From SZAS-79 sp965279075 (lineage in GTDB: Bacteria > Pseudomonadota > Gammaproteobacteria > Burkholderiales > SG8-39), in contig CBDIHI010000012.1 in NCBI GenBank assembly GCA_965279075.1, positions 1,162,500 to 1,226,499 of the forward strand: 64,000 nucleotides of DNA, given 5' to 3'. The stretch's first letter is position 1, and the number at the start of each line of letters is the position of its first letter. Both the position numbers and the translations under genes were made by a program. Below the pieces are notes generated by a model that saw only the letters and a list, made by a program, of their open reading frames with translations, searched no databases and had not been told where the DNA came from. This document shows, piece by piece, positions 1-11,388 of the stretch.

Positions 1-2
1 AC

Positions 3-944
3 AAGTGGGCCTGGGAGAAGTACCTGGCCGCCTGCGCCAACCACTGGATGCCGCAGGAAGTGAACATGAGCCGCGACATCGCGCTCTGGAAGTCGGCCGA
101 CGGGCTCACGGAAGACGAGCGCCGGCTGGTGAAGCGAAACCTCGGCTTCTTCGTGACGGCCGATTCGCTCGCCGCCAACAACATCGTGCTGGGCACCTAC
201 CGCCACATCACGGCGCCCGAGTGCCGCCAGTACCTGCTGCGCCAGGCCTTCGAGGAGGCGATCCACACCCACGCCTACCAGTACATCGTCGAGAGCCTGG
301 GCCTGGACGAGGGCGAGGTGTTCAACGCCTACCACGAGGTCTCCTCGATCCGCGAGAAGGACGAGTTCCTGATCCCGTTCATCGACACGCTGACCGACCC
401 GGCCTTCAAGACGGGCACGCAGCAGAGCGACCAGGACCTCCTCAAGAGCCTGATCGTGTTCGCCTGCATCATGGAAGGCCTGTTCTTCTACGTCGGGTTC
501 GCGCAGATCCTCGCGCTGGGCCGGCAGAACAAGATGACCGGCGCCGCGGAGCAGTACCAGTACATCCTGCGCGACGAGTCGATGCACTGCAACTTCGGAA
601 TCGACCTCATCAACCAGATCAAGATGGAAAATCCGCACCTGTGGACGCCGGCCTTCCGCGAGGAGATCCAGGCGCTGTTCCACAAGGCGGTCGAGCTCGA
701 ATACCGCTACGCCGAGGACACCATGCCGCGCGGGGTGCTCGGGCTCAACGCGCCGATGTTCAAGGAATACCTGCGCTACATCGCCAACCGCCGCTGCCAG
801 CAGATCGGCCTGGACGCGCAGTTTCCCGGGGCGAACAACCCGTTCCCGTGGATGAGCGAGATGACGGACCTGAAGAAGGAACGCAACTTCTTCGAGACGA
901 GGGTGATCGAGTACCAGACGGGCGGGGCGCTGAGCTGGGACTGA
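3..944 (+). CDS. nrdB: Ribonucleoside-diphosphate reductase subunit beta (5' end outside window)
   Basis: Small (R2) subunit of aerobic class I ribonucleotide reductase, which carries the diiron-tyrosyl radical centre used to make deoxyribonucleotides. The reading frame is open from base 3, so the N-terminus lies upstream. Three metal-ligand helices are visible: EEAIHTHAYQYI, CIMEGLFFYVGF and DESMHCNFGIDL, supplying the expected Glu and His ligands. The protein ends in GGALSWD, a normal R2 C-terminal tail of the kind that docks on the large subunit. nrdA would be expected just upstream. The family is certain; the true start cannot be seen. Confidence 0.95.
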   Translation, partial: KWAWEKYLAACANHWMPQEVNMSRDIALWKSADGLTEDERRLVKRNLGFFVTADSLAANNIVLGTYRHITAPECRQYLLRQAFEEAIHTHAYQYIVESLGLDEGEVFNAYHEVSSIREKDEFLIPFIDTLTDPAFKTGTQQSDQDLLKSLIVFACIMEGLFFYVGFAQILALGRQNKMTGAAEQYQYILRDESMHCNFGIDLINQIKMENPHLWTPAFREEIQALFHKAVELEYRYAEDTMPRGVLGLNAPMFKEYLRYIANRRCQQIGLDAQFPGANNPFPWMSEMTDLKKERNFFETRVIEYQTGGALSWD

Positions 945-993
945 ACCCGGCTCTTTTCTTATCCCGGACCCGGGCACGAGGAGAAAGCAGAAG

Positions 994-1242
994 ATGCACA
1001 AGGTAACGGCATGCAAGGCGGAAGACGACTACAAGCTCTGGCTGCGTTTCGACGACGGCCTGGAGGGCAGCGTGTTCCTCGGCAACCTGCTCGAGATCGG
1101 CGCCTTCAAGCTGTGGCGCGACGTGCGGGAGTTCGAGAAGGTCGTGGTGGACCCGGAGTCCGCGACGGTCACCTGGGAGGGTGGGATCCGGCTGGACCCG
1201 GAAATCCTCTACCGGGATGTGCTGGCAAGGCACGCGAAATGA
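994..1242 (+). CDS. DUF2442 domain-containing protein
   Basis: 82-residue protein matching the DUF2442 family by its size and by its pattern of a FDDG turn followed by strands and a DPE motif near the C-terminus. DUF2442 proteins are small, mostly beta, and often sit beside DUF4160 or toxin-antitoxin-like genes; no such partner is visible here. It starts 50 bp after nrdB on the same strand, with GAGGAG upstream of the ATG, so it may be co-transcribed. Function unknown. Confidence 0.75.
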   Translation: MHKVTACKAEDDYKLWLRFDDGLEGSVFLGNLLEIGAFKLWRDVREFEKVVVDPESATVTWEGGIRLDPEILYRDVLARHAK

Positions 1243-1342
1243 GCGTGCCTGCAAAAGAATTCACCCGCTCGGCCGTCCGGCCGGGTGGTTGGATAGTCCG
1301 GACCGTTTTGGCCCGGGCTCTTTCACTTGATAGGAGCTAGTC

Positions 1343-1699
1343 ATGGCAAAAGCCAAGAAGAAAGCTGCGAAGAAAACGGCGAAGAAGAAGGCCACCAAGA
1401 AGAAGGCTTCGAAAAAGAAGAAAGCGGCTAAAAAACCCGCAAAAAAGAAAGCGAAAGCAGCAGGCAAAAAAAAGAAAGCCGCAAAAAAAAAGCCTAAAGC
1501 AGCCAAGAAGAAAAAGTCGGCCGTAAAGCCGAAGAAGGCTGCCAGGAAAGCGGTTAAGAAGCCTGCAAAAAAGGCCATTCAGGTGGCACCGACGGCGCCA
1601 GCACCAGCACCAAGGCCGTCGACCGCTGCGATTCCCGGCGCGCGTACCGCGCTGAATCCAGCAGCTGCCTGGCCTTTCCCAACCGGTTCCCGGCCGTAA
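1343..1699 (+). CDS. Histone H1-like lysine/alanine-rich DNA-binding protein
   Basis: 118-residue protein whose first 80 residues are almost only Lys and Ala in AKKAAKK-type repeats, like the C-terminal tail of eukaryotic H1 and the bacterial AlgP and BpH1 proteins. The last 38 residues are Pro/Ala-rich with little charge. Such proteins are expected to bind DNA non-specifically and help compact the nucleoid. AGGAG lies just ahead of the ATG. Lys codons make the gene A-rich compared with its neighbours, which follows from amino-acid content and is not evidence of transfer. No globular domain is seen. Confidence 0.8.
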   Translation: MAKAKKKAAKKTAKKKATKKKASKKKKAAKKPAKKKAKAAGKKKKAAKKKPKAAKKKKSAVKPKKAARKAVKKPAKKAIQVAPTAPAPAPRPSTAAIPGARTALNPAAAWPFPTGSRP

Positions 1700-1710
1700 C
1701 CAGGAACCGG
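1683..1710 (+). terminator. Possible hairpin overlapping the stop codon of the H1-like gene
   Basis: Perfect 8-bp inverted repeat CCGGTTCC (1683-1690) and GGAACCGG (1703-1710) with a 12-base loop containing the TAA stop. No U-tract follows, so this is at best a weak or Rho-assisted terminator, or a 3' stabilising hairpin. Confidence 0.35.
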
Positions 1711-1920
1711 AGGGGAAGGTGGCCCGGAGCGTAAGCCCCGGGCCTGGCCCTCGAAGCTCTGCGGACCGCCTCGGTCGCGTCGTAGCACCGGGCGACCAAG
1801 GCTGGTCCGCGAGTCTTCATTCTCCCGTCCGAAGGACTCGTCCGGGATCAACTGACGGCCCTATTTTAGCGGTCTTCGGTCCTTGCAACAAAGAAAATTG
1901 GCGAATTTGTGAAACGGATT

Positions 1921-1933
1921 TTGCGATGCGCAA
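1921..1933. promoter_or_regulatory. Dyad TTGCG-ATG-CGCAA upstream of a promoter
   Basis: Perfect 5-bp inverted repeat with a 3-base centre, ending about 30 bp before the -35 box at 1963. The position suits a regulator site acting on the transglycosylase promoter. The cognate protein is unknown. Confidence 0.35.
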
Positions 1934-1962
1934 CAAGGGTTTGCGTGAAAGAGGTGAAGTTA

Positions 1963-1990
1963 TTGACTAATTGAGGGTTTTTCCTATACA
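1963..1990 (+). promoter_or_regulatory. Sigma-70 promoter for the lytic transglycosylase gene
   Basis: TTGACT (1963-1968), 16-base spacer, TATACA (1985-1990) extending to TATACAAT, in an AT-rich stretch. Both hexamers are close to consensus. Transcription would begin near 1997, some 205 nt before the start codon at 2205. Confidence 0.6.
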
Positions 1991-2204
1991 ATGTCATTCG
2001 TTGCGTTGCACCACGCGCGCCAAAGCAGCCCTTGCCGGGTCTTCTCCCGGGGAATCCAATCCCCGTCGGACGCCGCCCCGGCCGGATCTCCGGCCATAGC
2101 CGACCCGGATCCCACAATCCCGTCCCCAAGCCAGCCGACCGCATTCCGCGGCCCCGCGACGCTTGTGGTGCGGAGCGCGTAGGTCGATGCCAAGGAGGTA
2201 CAAG

Positions 2205-2909
2205 ATGGACGCATTCAACACAGCATTGGAAGCACCGGCCCGGCCGGCAGGCAACGCCGCGATCCTGCGCGCGTGGTCTTTCGCCCAGGCGCTGCTCGCA
2301 CTCGTCGGCCTGGTGGTTCTCGTCGCGGTGGCGCATCCCGGCTCGCGGGACCTCGTGCTCACGCAGGCGACGCTCGCACTGCGTGCGACCGAGCCGCCCG
2401 GTGCCAACTTCGCAGCCGGCGCGATCCAGCCGACCGCGGACTCGCCCGCAGGCCGGGAGCAGCGCGCGGTCACCGAGATGCTTTCCAAGCGCTACCGGGT
2501 GGCGCAGGAGGCGGTCGGAGGGTTCGTTGCGGCGGCCTACCGCGTCGGCAAGGTGACCGCGGTGGACCCGCTGCTGATCCTGGCCGTGATCTCGGTCGAA
2601 TCCCGCTTCAACCCGGTGGCCGAGAGTTCGTTCGGCGCCAAGGGGCTCATGCAGATCATCCCGAAGTTCCACAAGGAAAAGCTGGTCGAGCACGGCGGCG
2701 CGGACGACGCGCTGCTCGACCCGGAAGTGAATATCCAGGTGGGCGCCGAGGTGCTGCGCGAATACATCCGCCGCTTCGGCGGGACCGAGACCGCGCTCCA
2801 GGCCTACGCGGGCGCGTTCGAGGAGCCCAACTCGATGTACGCCAAGCAGGTGCTCTCGGAGCGCCAGCGCCTCGAGCAGGCGGTCAGCCGGCTGCGCCGG
2901 CCCGCCTAG
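2205..2909 (+). CDS. Membrane-anchored lytic transglycosylase (SLT domain)
   Basis: 234-residue protein predicted to cleave the MurNAc-GlcNAc bond of peptidoglycan to give 1,6-anhydro ends. Residues 25-45 form one hydrophobic segment, so the catalytic domain should face the periplasm. The SLT domain (about 115-220) shows the ISVESRFNPV motif with catalytic Glu132, followed by AKGLMQIIP. The ATG at 2205 is chosen because AAGGAGG lies 7 bp before it; an in-frame start at 2163 lacks such a site. The gene converges on the aminotransferase, and the two stop codons overlap. Confidence 0.88.
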   Translation: MDAFNTALEAPARPAGNAAILRAWSFAQALLALVGLVVLVAVAHPGSRDLVLTQATLALRATEPPGANFAAGAIQPTADSPAGREQRAVTEMLSKRYRVAQEAVGGFVAAAYRVGKVTAVDPLLILAVISVESRFNPVAESSFGAKGLMQIIPKFHKEKLVEHGGADDALLDPEVNIQVGAEVLREYIRRFGGTETALQAYAGAFEEPNSMYAKQVLSERQRLEQAVSRLRRPA

Positions 2910-4114
2910 CCGCGCAGGCAGGCGCGCGCGATGCGCGCCATGCCTTCTTCCAGCTCTTCCATGCTGCGCGTATAGGCGAAGCGGATGTAGTGCCCGGTGC
3001 CGTTCGTGCCGAAGTCGTTGCCCGGTGTCGCCGCCACCCCGGCTTTCTCCAGCAGCACGTCGAAGGCGAAGCGCTTCGCGTCGGCATGGAACGCGGAGCA
3101 GTCCGCGAACACGTAGAACGCGCCGTTCGGCTTGGCCGGCACGCCGAACCCCAGGCCTTCCAGCGCGGGCACGATGTAGTCGCGCCGCTTGCGGAATTCG
3201 CCCCGGCGGCCCTCCAGGATCGCGATCGTCTCCGGCAGGAAGGCCGCGAGCGCGGCGCGCTGCGAGAGTGCGGGCGGGCAGATGAAGAAATGCTGGGCGA
3301 GCTTTTCGAACGCGCGCACCAGTCCCTCGGGCAGGACCGCCCAGCCCAGGCGCCAGCCCGTCATGCAGAAATATTTCGAGAAGCTGTTGATGACCACGAC
3401 GTTGCCGGGCAGCCCGAGCGCGGTGTGGACGTCCTCGGCGTAGACCAGGCCGTGGTAGATCTCGTCTGCGATCAGCACGCCGCCGCGGGAGTCGACGAAG
3501 CGCGCGATCCGCGCGAGTTCGTCCGCGTCGATCAGGGTTCCGGTGGGGTTGGACGGCGAGCCGAGGATCAGCGCCTTGGTGCGCGGTCCCCACGCCGCCT
3601 CGACCTGGGCGAGCGTGGGCTGGAACCCGGCCTCGCCCGCTAGGGGGAGGGCGCGCGCCACGCCCTCGAAGGCGCGCACGAAATGGCGGTAGCACGGGTA
3701 TCCGGGGTCGGGCACCAGCACCTCGTCGCCGGGGTCGATCACCGCGGCGAGCGTCAGCAGCAGGGCGCCCGAGGCGCCGGCGGTCACCGCGACCCGGCCG
3801 GGGTCGACCGCGACGCCGTAACGGGTCTTGTAGAAGCCGGCAATCTGCTCGCGCAGTTCCGCGATGCCCAGCGCCGAGGTGTACGCGGTGAGGCCGTCGC
3901 GCATCGCGCGCGCGCCCGCCTCGACGACCGGCCCCGGGGCGGTGAAGTCGGGCTCGCCGATTTCCATCCTCACCACGTGGCGGCCCGAGCGCTCGAGGTC
4001 GTTCGCGCGCGCGAGGATTTCCATGACTTCGAACGGCTGGATCTCGGCCGAACGCAGGGCGGTGAGCGCGCGTTCGTGCGGGACGCGGTCGGGTTTGGGC
4101 AGGTGCATGTTCAT
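2906..4114 (-). CDS. Pyridoxal phosphate-dependent aminotransferase, class I/II
   Basis: 402-residue fold-type I aminotransferase. Visible hallmarks are the GEPDF motif (about residue 53), the SPSNPTGT substrate-binding loop (about 186), ADEIYHGL with the PLP-ring Asp (about 217), the Schiff-base Lys247 in SFSKYFCMTGWRLGW, and the C-terminal IRFAY with the carboxylate-binding Arg. Aspartate/alanine or aromatic acceptors are likely, but specificity cannot be fixed from sequence. The ATG at 4114 gives a normal length. The frame stays open far upstream, antisense to the malic enzyme, which is a high-GC artefact. Confidence 0.88.
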   Translation of the reverse strand: MNMHLPKPDRVPHERALTALRSAEIQPFEVMEILARANDLERSGRHVVRMEIGEPDFTAPGPVVEAGARAMRDGLTAYTSALGIAELREQIAGFYKTRYGVAVDPGRVAVTAGASGALLLTLAAVIDPGDEVLVPDPGYPCYRHFVRAFEGVARALPLAGEAGFQPTLAQVEAAWGPRTKALILGSPSNPTGTLIDADELARIARFVDSRGGVLIADEIYHGLVYAEDVHTALGLPGNVVVINSFSKYFCMTGWRLGWAVLPEGLVRAFEKLAQHFFICPPALSQRAALAAFLPETIAILEGRRGEFRKRRDYIVPALEGLGFGVPAKPNGAFYVFADCSAFHADAKRFAFDVLLEKAGVAATPGNDFGTNGTGHYIRFAYTRSMEELEEGMARIARACLRG

Positions 4115-4237
4115 AGGTGAACGGAGTGAGCCCGGATTATACGGAGGAGGTGGCGGCGGCGGGGCGTCCCGCACGGGGCGGGGGTTATAATCCAGAGCCA
4201 AAAACGCCGGCGTTCCGCCGGTCGCAAGGAGCCCGAA

Positions 4238-6532
<2,295 letters not shown>

Positions 6533-6554
6533 ACGGGGCCGGGCGCCCGGACCG

Positions 6555-7748
6555 ATGAGCATCCCCGGAGGCACCGGCGGGGCGACCGCCGACAATGTGA
6601 CCCCGCTGCGGCCTTCGCGCCCCCGCGCAGGGCTCGTGCTCACCGGCGGCGGCGCGCGCGCCGCCTACCAGGTCGGGGTGGTCAAGGCGGTCCGTGACAT
6701 CCTAGGCAATCCCGTCAGGAACCCGTTCCCGATCCTCGTGGGGACGTCGGCCGGCGCGATCAACGCGGCCACGCTCGCCGTGTACGCGGACAACTTCTCC
6801 CGCGGCGTGGCCAACCTCCTCGAGGTCTGGGAGAACATGCACGTCGACCATGTCTACAAGGCCGACTTCCCCAGCATCATGAGGAGCGGCGCGAAGTGGC
6901 TGGGCTCGCTCATGCTGCTCTCGCGCCGCAACCCGGTCTCGCTGCTCGACAACGCGCCGCTCGCCGACATGCTCCGGCGCACGCTGCCTTTCGAGCGCAT
7001 CCAGGACAACATCGACAGCGGCGCGCTGTATGCCGTTTCGGTCACGGCCTCCGGCTACACCTCGGGCCAGAGCGTCTCGTTCTTCCAGGGCGGATCGGGC
7101 ACCGAGGGCTGGGAGCGCAACCAGCGCATCGGCGCCGCGGTGACGCTGAAGCTCGAATACCTGCTGGCCAGCGCCTCGCTGCCCTTCATCTTCCCCGCGG
7201 TGAAGGTCCACCGCGAGTACTTCGGCGACGGCTCGATGCGCCAGATCGCGCCGATCAGCCCGGCGCTGCACCTGGGCGCCGACCGGGTGCTTGTCGTCGG
7301 CACCGGCCGGCAGACCCTGGACACGGCGCGCAGCCGATCGAACGTCTACCCGTCGCTCGCGCAGATCGCGGGCCACGCGCTGAACAGCATCTTCCTCGAC
7401 AGCCTCTCGGTCGACCTCGAAAGGCTGGAGCGCATCAACCGCACGGTGAGCATGATCTCGCCGGAACGCTTCGCCAAGGGCGACGTGCCGCTGCGCCCGA
7501 TCAAGGTGCTGTTCATCTCGCCCAGCCAGCCGATCGAGCGTATGGCGGCGCGCTTCATCCATGAGCTGCCGCGCGCGGTGCGCTTCATCCTGCGCCCGAC
7601 CGGCGCGCTGAACCGCTCGGGCTCGAACCTCGCGAGCTACCTGCTGTTCGAGGAATCGTTCTGCCGGGCGCTGGTCGACCTCGGCTACCAGGACACTGAA
7701 GCGCGCGCACAGGAAGTGCGCGACTTTTTCGAAGGCGCTACGCACTAG
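6555..7748 (+). CDS. Patatin-like phospholipase family protein
   Basis: 397-residue predicted serine acyl hydrolase with the Ser-Asp dyad of patatins. The oxyanion motif LTGGGARAAYQVG is at residues 29-41, the nucleophile elbow GTSAG has Ser65, and the DG pair has Asp225. No signal peptide is seen, so it is probably cytoplasmic or peripheral. It starts 23 bp after maeB and ends 10 bp before the PhaM-like gene. The neighbourhood allows a link to lipid or polyhydroxyalkanoate turnover, but that is only contextual. Confidence 0.85.
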   Translation: MSIPGGTGGATADNVTPLRPSRPRAGLVLTGGGARAAYQVGVVKAVRDILGNPVRNPFPILVGTSAGAINAATLAVYADNFSRGVANLLEVWENMHVDHVYKADFPSIMRSGAKWLGSLMLLSRRNPVSLLDNAPLADMLRRTLPFERIQDNIDSGALYAVSVTASGYTSGQSVSFFQGGSGTEGWERNQRIGAAVTLKLEYLLASASLPFIFPAVKVHREYFGDGSMRQIAPISPALHLGADRVLVVGTGRQTLDTARSRSNVYPSLAQIAGHALNSIFLDSLSVDLERLERINRTVSMISPERFAKGDVPLRPIKVLFISPSQPIERMAARFIHELPRAVRFILRPTGALNRSGSNLASYLLFEESFCRALVDLGYQDTEARAQEVRDFFEGATH

Positions 7749-7757
7749 GAGCATGTC

Positions 7758-8222
7758 ATGGCCGAGCACTCTGGCAGCGCAGGCGGTGGGGCGCAGGACC
7801 CGTTCGAGATGTTCCGCCGGCTGTGGGCGCCGCTCGGACTGCCGGTGCCGGGCATGGCGATGCCGACCCTGGATCCCGCCGAGGTCGAGAAGCGCATCGC
7901 CGACCTGAAGTCCGTCGAGACCTGGCTCGGCATGAACCTGAACATGGTCAAGATGGCGATCCAGGGCCTGGAGATGCAGAAAGTGGCGCTCAACGCGATG
8001 AAGGCCAACGCGGGTGCTGCGACCGACGCGGCGAACGCTTTCGCGAGCATGGCCAAGGCCGCCTCGCCCGCCGCCGCGGGCGCTGACTCGCCTCCGGGGG
8101 CCGCCCCCGATCCGCTGGCCAATCCCATGCTGTGGCCTTGGGCGATGATGCAGGGCGCAGCGCCGCAGGACAAACCCGCGGGTCCCAGGCCCGAGGGCAA
8201 GGGCCGCAAAGAAGGCAAATGA
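7758..8222 (+). CDS. phaM: PhaM-family polyhydroxyalkanoate granule regulatory protein
   Basis: 154-residue protein resembling PhaM, a PHB-granule protein of Ralstonia-type bacteria that activates PHB synthase and ties granules to the nucleoid. The conserved N-terminal part is visible: DPFEMFRRLWAP, then a helical segment with VEKRIADLKSVETWLGMNLNM. The C-terminal tail is Ala/Pro-rich and ends in a short basic cluster (GKGRKEGK), shorter than the Lys-rich DNA-binding tail described for Ralstonia PhaM. Its stop overlaps the start of the FIST gene (ATGA), which implies translational coupling. Confidence 0.75.
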   Translation: MAEHSGSAGGGAQDPFEMFRRLWAPLGLPVPGMAMPTLDPAEVEKRIADLKSVETWLGMNLNMVKMAIQGLEMQKVALNAMKANAGAATDAANAFASMAKAASPAAAGADSPPGAAPDPLANPMLWPWAMMQGAAPQDKPAGPRPEGKGRKEGK

Positions 8223-9322
8223 AACGCGGGTTCCGCAGCGCGCATTCGAGCGGGGCCGACTGGCAGGAGTGCGTCGCGCGCTGCGCCTCGGCGCTCGGCA
8301 AGCCTTCCGGCGGCCTGGGGTTCGCCTACTTCACCGAGCCGCTGATGCCGAACGCCGGGGAGGTCATCGACACCCTGCGCGAGCTGACGGGCGTGCGCGA
8401 CTGGGTGGGCACGGTCGGCATGGGCGTGGCCGCCACCGGCACCGAGTACCTCGGCGAGCCGGCGCTGGCCGTGATGGTGGCGGACCTGCCCGCGGAGAGC
8501 TTTCGCGTGTTTTCCGGCAAGCTGCGCGGCCCGCAGCCGGGCGAGCGCACGCCGTCGGGCGCCATCGCCGCGCATTTCGGCATCGTTCACGGCGACCCCC
8601 GTACGCCCGACATGGGCGAGCTGATCGCCGAGATGTCCGCGCGCGTGGAGAGCGGCTATCTCGTCGGGGGGCTGTCGAGCGCCTCGGGCGAGACCGTGCA
8701 GGTGGCGAACGACATCCTCAGCGGCGGGCTGTCGGGCGCGGTGCTGGCTTCCGATGTCCACGTGGCGACGCGCCATACCCAGGGTTGTTCGCCGATCGGG
8801 CCGCGGCACGTGGTGACCGAGTGCGAGGACAACATCGTCGTGTCGCTGGACGGACGCCCGGCGCTGGACGTGTTCCGCGAGGCGGTGGGGGAACCCGCGG
8901 GGGTGGACCTGCGCGCCGCCGCCGAGCGCACCCACGTGGGGTTCCCGGTGCGCGGTTCCGACACCGGCGATTACATGGTGCGCAGCATCATGGGCATCGA
9001 CCCGAAGAACAGGCTGCTGGCCGTCGGCGACATGCCCGAGGCCGGAGGCACGCTGCTGTTCTGCAAGCGCGATGCGCAGAGCGCCCGTGAAGACCTCGCC
9101 CGCATCCTCGCCGAGCTCGGCCGCGAGGTCCCCTCGCCGCGCGGCGCGCTGTATTTCTCGTGCATGGGCCGCGGCGAGCACCTGTTCGGGCGGCGCGGCG
9201 CCGAACTCGGGCAGATTCGCGCCGCCATCGGGGAGGTTCCGCTGGTAGGATTCTTCTGCAACGGCGAAATTTCCCACGACCGGCTGTACGGTTACACCGG
9301 CGTGCTCACGCTTTTCCAATAG
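8219..9322 (+). CDS. FIST-domain signal transduction protein
   Basis: 367-residue protein with FIST_N followed by FIST_C, predicted ligand-binding sensory domains proposed to bind small molecules such as amino acids. There is no attached output domain, so it is a stand-alone FIST protein. The ATG at 8219 overlaps the phaM stop and gives a family-like N-terminus; an upstream in-frame ATG at 8132 would lie inside phaM and add an unrelated basic stretch. A partner kinase or chemoreceptor is not adjacent. The function is inferred only from the fold. Confidence 0.78.
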   Translation: MKRGFRSAHSSGADWQECVARCASALGKPSGGLGFAYFTEPLMPNAGEVIDTLRELTGVRDWVGTVGMGVAATGTEYLGEPALAVMVADLPAESFRVFSGKLRGPQPGERTPSGAIAAHFGIVHGDPRTPDMGELIAEMSARVESGYLVGGLSSASGETVQVANDILSGGLSGAVLASDVHVATRHTQGCSPIGPRHVVTECEDNIVVSLDGRPALDVFREAVGEPAGVDLRAAAERTHVGFPVRGSDTGDYMVRSIMGIDPKNRLLAVGDMPEAGGTLLFCKRDAQSAREDLARILAELGREVPSPRGALYFSCMGRGEHLFGRRGAELGQIRAAIGEVPLVGFFCNGEISHDRLYGYTGVLTLFQ

Positions 9323-9350
9323 TTCCAGGCACAGTCAACAGGAGATGAAG

Positions 9351-10325
9351 ATGTCGAAGGCGATCAGGTTCCACAAGACGGGCGGCCCCGAGGTCATGCA
9401 ACTGGAGGACGTCGCCGTCGGCGATCCGGGCGCGGGCCAGGCGCGCATCCGCCACACCGCGATCGGGGTCAATTTCATCGACACCTACCATCGCTCGGGC
9501 CTGTACCCGATGCCGCTTCCCTCGGGCCTCGGTTCCGAGGGCGCGGGCGTCGTCGAGGCCGTCGGCCCCGGCGTGACCGGCCTCAAGGCGGGCGACCGCG
9601 TCGCTTATACCGGCAACCCGCCCGGCTCCTATTGCGAGTCGAGGCTGTACGCCGCCGACCGCCTGGTGACGATTCCCGGGGGCGTCTCCGACCAGCAGGC
9701 CGCCTCGATGATGCTGAAAGGGATGACGGTGCAGTACCTGATCCACCGCACCTTCGCGCCCAAGGCCGGCGACACCGTGCTGTGGCACGCCGCCGCCGGC
9801 GGCGTCGGGCTGATCGCCTGCCAGTGGCTGGCCGCCAAGGGCGTGACGGTCATCGGCACGGCCGGCTCGGACGAGAAGACGGCGCTGGCGAAGAAGGCGG
9901 GCTGCGCGCACGTGATCAATTACTCGACGGAGAACTTCACCGCGCGCGTCAAGGAGATTACCGGGGGCAAGGGCGTGCCCGTGGTCTACGACTCGGTCGG
10001 CAAGAGCACCTGGGAAGGGTCCCTCGACTGCCTGCAGCCGCGCGGCATGATGGTGTCGTTCGGCAACGCCTCGGGTGCGGTCGCCCCGCTGAACGTCGGG
10101 ATCCTCGCCCAGAAAGGCTCGCTCTTCCTCACGCGCCCGACGCTGATCCACTACACGGCCAGCCGCGCCGACCTCGAGGAGACCGCGAAATCGCTCTTCG
10201 ACGTTGTCGCATCGGGCAAGGTGAAGATCGAGGTGACGGGCACGTACAAGCTCGCCGACGCCGCGCAGGCGCACCGCGACCTCGAGGGCAGGAAGACCAC
10301 GGGATCGATCATCCTGGTCCCCTGA
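9351..10325 (+). CDS. Quinone oxidoreductase (NADPH:quinone reductase, MDR family)
   Basis: 324-residue zinc-free medium-chain dehydrogenase/reductase of the QOR type, expected to reduce quinones with NADPH. The substrate-side N-domain contains GVNFIDTYHRSGLYP, a typical QOR signature, and the Rossmann domain starts at AAAGGVGLIACQWLAAKG. The C-terminus KTTGSIILVP is usual. ATG codons occur at 9345 and 9351; CAGGAG ends at 9344, so the second has proper spacing. The first would add two residues. Confidence 0.88.
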   Translation: MSKAIRFHKTGGPEVMQLEDVAVGDPGAGQARIRHTAIGVNFIDTYHRSGLYPMPLPSGLGSEGAGVVEAVGPGVTGLKAGDRVAYTGNPPGSYCESRLYAADRLVTIPGGVSDQQAASMMLKGMTVQYLIHRTFAPKAGDTVLWHAAAGGVGLIACQWLAAKGVTVIGTAGSDEKTALAKKAGCAHVINYSTENFTARVKEITGGKGVPVVYDSVGKSTWEGSLDCLQPRGMMVSFGNASGAVAPLNVGILAQKGSLFLTRPTLIHYTASRADLEETAKSLFDVVASGKVKIEVTGTYKLADAAQAHRDLEGRKTTGSIILVP

Positions 10326-10380
10326 AAGCGGTAGAATCCTTGCCGGAGACAACAATACCGATTCACACGGAGGAGGACGC

Positions 10381-11370
10381 ATGAAAAAGGGACTGATGGT
10401 GGTGGCCGGGGTCGCCGCGCTGTTCGCGGCGGGCGGCGCGCTGGCGCAGCAGAAGCTCAAGTTCGCGCACGTGTACGAGACGAGCGAGCCGTACCACACC
10501 GCCGCGGTATGGGCGGCGGGCGAGATCGCCAAGCGCACGTCGAATCGGTACACGATGGAGGTGTTTCCCGCCTCGTCGCTCGGCAAGGAGACCGACATCA
10601 ACCAGGGGCTGACCCTGGGCACGGTCGACATCATTTACACGGGGCAGTTGTTCGCCGGCCGCAGCTACGGGCCGATCTCGATCGGCGGCGCGCCGTTCGT
10701 GTTCCGCGACTTCGACCACTGGAAGAAGTTCTCCACCTCGAAGCTCTTCGACGAACTCGCCGACGGCTATGCCAAGGGCACGGGCGGCAACAAGGTCGTC
10801 GCGATCACCTACTACGGCGACCGCCAGACCACGTCGAACAAGGCGCTGAACAAGCCCGAGGACATGAAGGGCCTCAAGATCCGCGTGCCGGACGCGCCGC
10901 TGTACACGCTGTTCCCGCGCGCGGTGGGCGCGAACCCGACGCCGATCGCGTTCGCGGAGGTCTACCTCGCGCTGCAGAACAAGACCGTGGACGCGCAGGA
11001 GAACCCGCTGCCGACCATCGACGCGAAGAAGTTCTACGAGGTGCAGTCGCACATCAACCTGACGGCGCACATCACGGACGCTCTTCTGACCATCGTCGGC
11101 GCGCCGCTGTGGGCCAAGCTCTCGGACGCGGACAAGAAGGCGTTCACGGACGTGTTCCGCGAGGCCGCCGGCCGGGCGAGCGGCGAGATCGTCGCGGCCG
11201 AGAAGAAGCTCGTGGGCGAGTTCGAGAAGCGCGGCAAGACCGTCGTGAAGGTCGACCGCAAGCCCTTCATCGCCGCCGTGCAGAAGTTCTACAAGGACGG
11301 CAAGCAGCCCGACGGCAGCGCACTGCCCTGGCCGAAGGATGTGTACGACAAGCTCCAGGCGATCAAGTAG
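10381..11370 (+). CDS. TRAP transporter substrate-binding protein, DctP family
   Basis: 329-residue periplasmic solute receptor. Residues 1-22 form a signal peptide ending at GALAQ. The mature protein shows DctP features: KFAHVYETSEPYHTA, the PASSLGKETD segment, and LKIRVPDAPLY carrying the conserved Arg that binds the ligand carboxylate. The ligand is probably an organic acid. The membrane subunits (DctQ, DctM) are not in this window, so this receptor is an orphan here. A GGAGGAGG ribosome site precedes the ATG and a strong terminator follows, suggesting a single-gene unit. Confidence 0.9.
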   Translation: MKKGLMVVAGVAALFAAGGALAQQKLKFAHVYETSEPYHTAAVWAAGEIAKRTSNRYTMEVFPASSLGKETDINQGLTLGTVDIIYTGQLFAGRSYGPISIGGAPFVFRDFDHWKKFSTSKLFDELADGYAKGTGGNKVVAITYYGDRQTTSNKALNKPEDMKGLKIRVPDAPLYTLFPRAVGANPTPIAFAEVYLALQNKTVDAQENPLPTIDAKKFYEVQSHINLTAHITDALLTIVGAPLWAKLSDADKKAFTDVFREAAGRASGEIVAAEKKLVGEFEKRGKTVVKVDRKPFIAAVQKFYKDGKQPDGSALPWPKDVYDKLQAIK

Positions 11371-11388
11371 GTTCGCCTCACCAGGACA

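Larger units (their letters stand above)
1700..2204. other. Intergenic region without a convincing gene
   Basis: About 500 bp between the H1-like gene and the lytic transglycosylase. Short open frames exist on both strands, but none has a plausible ribosome-binding site plus recognisable protein sequence. The right part, about 1865-1995, is AT-richer and contains a good sigma-70 promoter at 1963-1990 and a dyad at 1921-1933. This implies an untranslated leader of about 200 nt for the transglycosylase. I found no known RNA family in the leader by eye. Confidence 0.6.

Noticed and set aside
1719..2182. Several short frames in the gap before the lytic transglycosylase
   Set aside because: No ribosome site with proper spacing and no recognisable protein; composition fits a leader and promoter region.
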